Assembly (NCBI RefSeq): GCF_004324835.1
Contig: NW_021163075.1
Coordinates: 1,054,001-1,118,000, forward strand
DNA from: Dendronephthya gigantea
Lineage: Eukaryota > Cnidaria > Anthozoa > Malacalcyonacea > Nephtheidae
Length of the DNA: 64,000 nucleotides
Reading direction: 5' to 3'
This document shows, one piece after another, positions 59,801-64,000 of the stretch. The position numbers and the translations under genes were made by a program. The notes beneath the pieces were generated by a model that was not told where the DNA came from, ran no database searches, and saw nothing but the letters and a program-made list of their open reading frames with translations. The stretch's first letter is position 1; each line of letters starts with the position of its first letter.

Positions 59801-61148
59801 ATCCCAGATCCTGCCGCGGTGAAACAAAGGTTAAACCTCGGCCTAACTCGGTCTGACAGACATTTCGTAGGATTTTTTCGATTTGGTTATCGCCGGTGTT
59901 GACGTTCTCAGCTGTTCATAACATTTCGTTCGGAAGCGAACGGCCATTCGATTTCCCATCATTAGGTGGGTTTTCTGATCGTAATTATGGTAAATGCACA
60001 TTGATATCATTATTTTCTACTCAGAATAACTTGCAAGCATGTATAGAATATGGGAACAGTAGATCTTATCGTTATCTAACGCAAAAGAAAATTTTGTTTA
60101 GTAGCAAAGGAACGTTGTGGCACAATTCGAGAATACTGAAAGAGTGAAATCGAGATACGAAAGGAATCAAAGAAGGATTCTGGCAGAAGATGCAAAACTG
60201 GCAAATAAAACAGCAAAGAAAGAAATATCGAACAGCAAACGTAGAAAAAGATAAGAACACAGGGCCACAGGCTTCCATTCCTTTAATTTAGACGCAAAAA
60301 ATCATCTATCATCGAATTTCTTTGTTGAAAAACAAACGAATAATAAAACGCTGCGTATTTAACATACAGGATGTAGATTTTATTCAATTGTATATATATA
60401 ATATACTATAATAATCATATGCGGATATGGAGTAAGAAAATTTTTCCATGCAATGTTTAGTAGAATATCGCTCTATAATAAGCATGATCGATGTATTATT
60501 ATTATTAACGATGTTTAAAAACAGCGAGTAGTATTTAGGATTTTAATCATCTGTTCACACTTATGTCCTATGCTTACTAACTTGGGAAGAACGGAAATAT
60601 ATATCGAACGAATTACACTTATTCGTGGACATGTTTTTATTTCGTTTATTTTTTGTTTCGTTTTATTTCGTATTATTTATTTCGCAACTCTCACATCGTC
60701 TTTGAAGTTCGGCTAGTGGCGCAACTTTTTAAATATCTACAATCTTCGCTATAAATTCGTAGAGCGGTGACATGTTGGCATCACATGAAATTAAACTCTG
60801 TTCTTTCAACCGGAATGCTACAAGTTCACTTTCTCCCTGAATGGCTGAATCCCAGTCAATGTTAACTGAAAAAATGTCAATGTTAACTGCATGAATAAAT
60901 CCCAGTCAATGTCAACTGAATAAATCCCAGTCAATGTCAACTGAATAAATCCCAGTCAATGTCAACTGAATAAATCCCAGTCAATGTTAACTGATTAAAT
61001 CTCAACCCGTTCTTGCCCAAATGCCATGCATCTTTCACTTAGAACAGCAGAAAACATTAGAATCTGTGCCATTTGAATTTTATCAAATGAAGGAATCGTT
61101 CTTAGATTTTAGCCAAGATTGAGTTGAGCCAGCTGTTAGTTAGTTTTT
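59801..61148. other. Intergenic between NLR-2 relic and NLR-3
   Basis: No gene recognised. Contains a short minisatellite (60,846-61,007) and AT-rich DNA. The plus-strand frame at 59,896-60,147 has no recognisable similarity. Confidence 0.55.
60846..61007. repeat. Minisatellite, ~27-bp unit
   Basis: About five copies of AATCCCAGTCAATGTCAACTG plus a short AT linker. The outer copies read GTTAACTG instead of GTCAACTG. Confidence 0.9.
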
Positions 61149-62175
61149 CTATGCACGTTCAGAAATAACTCTGCAGTTCGCATTCTTTAAAGCATTCAAA
61201 GATACAATACCGTAACCTGTTAGTTGGTTTTCGGAGATATCTAACACAGTAAGTTTGCAGTTCAGACTCTTCGGAACATCACTTAAATATTTCGCACCAA
61301 TGTCCGTTAGTTCGTTCCCACGCAAATTAAGTTTAGTTAGTTTGCAGCTGACAATCTTTAAAGCATCACTTAAATATTTAGCACTGAGATCTGTTAGCTG
61401 GTTTCCAGACAAGTCTAGCTGAGTAAGCTTGCAGTTGCTACTCGTAAGAGCGTTACTTAAATATCTGGCACCGTCATCCGTTAGTTTGTTTCCAGACAAG
61501 AATAATCGAGTAAGCTTGCAGTTGGCACTCGTTAGAGCCTTACTTAAATATCTGGCACCGTCATCCGTTAGTTCGTTTCCAGACAAGTATATTTGAGTAA
61601 GTTTGCAGTTTTCACTCTCAAGAGCGTTGCTTAAATATTTGGCGCCCTCATCCGTTAGTTTGTTTCCACACAAGTGTAACTGAGTAAGTTTACAGTTGAC
61701 ACTCTCAAGAGCTTTGTATAAATATATCGCACTAGCATTTGTTAGTTCGTTTCCAGATATGTCTAGTCTAACAAGCTTGCAGTTGTCACTCTTTAAGGCA
61801 TTACTCAAATATTTAGTACCTTCATCTTTCAATTGAGTAAATCTTACGTCTAATTCCGCGAGTTTGCAGTTTTCAGCTTTGATTAGCAATATAGTGACCA
61901 ATTTCCGAGTGACTAAGTCCGCCATGCTACAATGAAGGATCACAAGCCTTCGCAAACTCTTGATGTTACTTATAAATTCAAATAAAGCAGTACATTCTAC
62001 TGGCGCAACATCCAAGTACTCTAAACAAAAATTTCTATACCCATTTTGGCTCGCAAACGACGCAATTGATTCCATTGCACTAACTTCCTGTATTTCATGG
62101 ACACATCTTATAAGAAGCAAGGTATCCATATCATTCTTTCCTATCTTTCCGTTGTTTGACATCAAACCTTGAAAC
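61149..62175 (-). CDS. NLR-3: LRR exon (3' part; rest beyond the window)
   Basis: One exon starting at a TTGTACAG acceptor (62,176) in the same phase as the NLR-1 LRR exon and ending at TAG 61,149, 341 residues. It opens FQGLMSNNGKIGKNDMDTLL and LIRCVHEIQEVSAMES, matching the NLR-1 exon start (DTLLLIRCVHEMKD..MES). Eight 28-residue LRRs follow (CKLTQLDLSGNQLTDLSAKY-type), well preserved and without stops. The NACHT/TM exon expected upstream on this strand would lie past 64,000 if the intron is as long as in NLR-1. It could also be a lone duplicated exon. LRRs of this RNI type form the ligand-sensing horseshoe of NLRs. Confidence 0.82.
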
Positions 62176-62237
62176 CTGTACAAGGATCATAATAAAATTA
62201 ACCATAATAAAAATCTACAGACAGGAAAATACCCATT

Positions 62238-62258
62238 ATATATATATATATATATATA
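62238..62258. repeat. (TA)n beside SINE copy 2
   Basis: A short TA tract at the tail of the minus-strand SINE; another (TA)n lies at its head (62,484-62,503). Confidence 0.85.
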
Positions 62259-62487
62259 TTTGTGCTTTTTTGCTCTTAATTGAGCCATGTTTCACTTGTG
62301 GATATATATATGTAAGGTGTGTTTGTTCTTCTACACAAGTATGACCAACCGGGCAAGCAGAAAATTCTACTTGACCGCGGTGGGAATCGAACCCGCGACC
62401 TTCGCATTTCTAGAACGATGCTCTACCGTCTGAGCTACAAGGCCAAGTTGGGAACGACTGTGATTTTGCTTGAGTTGTTATTGTTAT
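62259..62487 (-). mobile_element. tRNA-derived SINE (type 1), copy 2, intact head
   Basis: The minus-strand segment 62,444-62,372 is a 73-nt tRNA-like head. The acceptor stem has 6 of 7 pairs, the D-arm is GCTC/GAGC, the anticodon loop is CTAGAAA (AGA at the anticodon position) with 4 of 5 stem pairs, and the T-arm is GCGGGTTCGATTCCCAC with one mismatch. The A-box (TAGCTCAGACGG) and B-box (GGTTCGATTCC) are consensus. The body shared with 49,669-49,891 follows (GCAGAAAATTCT..., CTTGTGTAGAAGAAC). The shared flanks show this is a SINE and not a lone tRNA gene. Confidence 0.88.
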
Positions 62488-62503
62488 ATATATATATATA
62501 TAT

Positions 62504-64000
62504 ACGCAAATTTGGATCTGTGCGTAGTAAATCAGAGTGCTCAATACCAATACAATTGTAGAGCAAATAAATCAACAAATTAGCAAATTACAATCTTAAA
62601 ATTTTATTTCGCTACACTGTGTTTCACGTACTTCTACCGTGTACGATCATGTATATATATACTGGGTTACCTGCAAGGTAGGGATTGCTGCGAGCATTTA
62701 ATAGGGTCCAAATGAATTGTTATATGAAATGTTAGTAAACTAAATCCGTTTTAACTAAAGCAATAGCAGGTTTGAGACACGTAAAGTGAACCTCTATTGA
62801 GCGTTAACTCGCTGGGACTGCACATGAATTAATACCTGTTAGCGAGAACACTGTCAATGACGTCAATATGTAGGTCAATATGTGCTATATCAAGCTCTAA
62901 CTTTTACCTCGAAATTGTTTTGAAATAGGCTGGTTTATATTATGATTTGGCGAGTAAATTTGCTATAAAGCAAAAAGATTTATAAATGTTCAATTGCCCA
63001 AAGGATTTGTAGATTGCACTTGGCAAAAACGAATCGTCTGAAAATAGCCATTTCACAGTGTCATCGGGAGTGTTTTTCCCGCTGTCGAAGGGTAAAGGAG
63101 AGAACGCTGTGTTGCGAGTTGTGGCTAGTTGAAGTCTTTAGAAGCAGCTAATTTTAAAAATATTTTAACATACGAATCACAACAGGAGTCTGAACAATAA
63201 TAGTAATATTAGGTAGAATTTTGCGCGCGTAGCGACATTTTCCCCGCAACAAAGTTGAAAGTATTGTACTTTTCAGTTTCCGCGCGGAAAATTTTTGTTT
63301 GGGCGCAAAATTCCGCCTAGCGAAAATGCAGGCCCTGAGCAGTAGCACATGTTTAACAAAATAGAGCAGTTTTTGGTAAATTGTAATTTCTTTTGAAATA
63401 TGCTATTTGCCTTTTTTGTAAGAGTCGATGTAAATGTTTGGCTTCATGTGAAGAGTAACAAAACATCACTTAATACTTTGAACTTTGAACGCGCTCGAGA
63501 AGATGTGTAATCAGAAACCACGGGAAGATCCGGTAAAAGCACTAAATAACAAAAATATTTAGCTCATTGTAAAATAGGAATAAAAACATATGCCTATGCT
63601 TACAGTAACCTAATATAAAATAAGTCAAATATTGCACGAGTCTGAATGATTCACAGATTCAGTCAGGCAATTTAGACGATCAATTGCATATTCTATCTGC
63701 GACTGTGTCATGTTATTAAACACGACACGCAAGCGTCAAGCCGCATACCTGAAACATCATTTGATGCAAAATATGGAAATCAGCAAAAAAATACAAATGT
63801 CAAAGACTTTAAGGCATCTGTATGTAAGACTTGATTTGCTTCACAGCACTGACAGCTCAACTGCTCAAGCAAAGCGAATAAGCAAATTGGATAGTACATA
63901 CATCTTTATATTCTAGAAGAATTTCAGTACATAGTTCATATATAAACAGCATGAATCTAGCTGTGATTCTAGAAGAATTTATATAGTTCGTATATAAACA
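62504..64000. other. Right-edge region, no gene recognised
   Basis: Would be NLR-3 intron if that gene continues rightward. Contains AT-rich DNA, a GTCAATATGT direct pair near 62,860-62,882, and a small tandem duplication (TTCTAGAAGAATTT...ATATATAAACA) in the last 100 bases. Frames at 63,154-63,348 and 63,710-63,916 show no domain. Confidence 0.5.

Noticed and set aside
62372-62444. Functional tRNA gene on the minus strand
   Set aside because: The cloverleaf is good but has stem mismatches, and more than 200 bases including non-tRNA body are shared with 49,669-49,891, so it is a SINE head.

Overview
This is eukaryotic, AT-rich, intron-rich animal DNA. The genes point to an early-branching metazoan, most likely a cnidarian: protein bark beetle homologue, RPS15, NUF2, FBXO22, intronless class A GPCR, NACHT-LRR immune receptors. 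The species cannot be told from the sequence. No prokaryotic, viral or LTR-element genes were recognised.

Layout. 0.5-3.9 kb (-): 5' part of a bark-beetle-like SRCR/beta-helix protein, running off the left edge. 6.4-8.1 kb (-): complete RPS15. 10.8-17.6 kb (+): two tandem paralogues of an unrecognised four-TM protein with a cytoplasmic PPxY motif, the second apparently decaying. 18.1-19.6 kb (-): intronless S28 serine carboxypeptidase. 21.1-35.5 kb (-): kinetochore gene NUF2, rebuilt here as 17 in-phase exons. Two intronless genes sit in its introns, a SAM methyltransferase on the same strand and a GPCR on the opposite strand, with a broken LINE. 36.8-39.9 kb (-): FBXO22 in three exons. 43.3-62.2 kb (-): an NLR cluster. 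It has one apparently whole receptor in two exons, a strongly decayed second copy, and the LRR exon of a third whose NACHT exon would lie beyond the right edge.

Most notable is the whole NLR. Its N-terminus is not a death-fold domain but a four-TM module with two cysteine-bearing, partly glycosylatable outer loops. Its motifs (FxCN in loop 1; TVDC...IF in loop 2, then an AEL-containing TM4) resemble connexin-type large-pore channels. This is joined to a NACHT ATPase and nine 28-residue LRRs, suggesting an immune receptor whose effector is itself a channel. Just upstream is an array of five ~733-bp units, each carrying the same TATA-like element and a perfect 18-bp palindrome, and the array edge falls where transcription of the NLR would start.

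The rest is dense in small non-autonomous elements: hAT-like MITEs (two with 8-bp target duplications), hairpin MITEs, a 1.4-kb fold-back with ~530-bp arms, a broken piggyBac transposase, a DUF4817/mariner-type remnant, two kinds of tRNA-derived SINE, (TA)n tracts and minisatellites. Exon boundaries were inferred by eye from GT/AG signals, reading phase and family similarity; no alignment program or database search was run.
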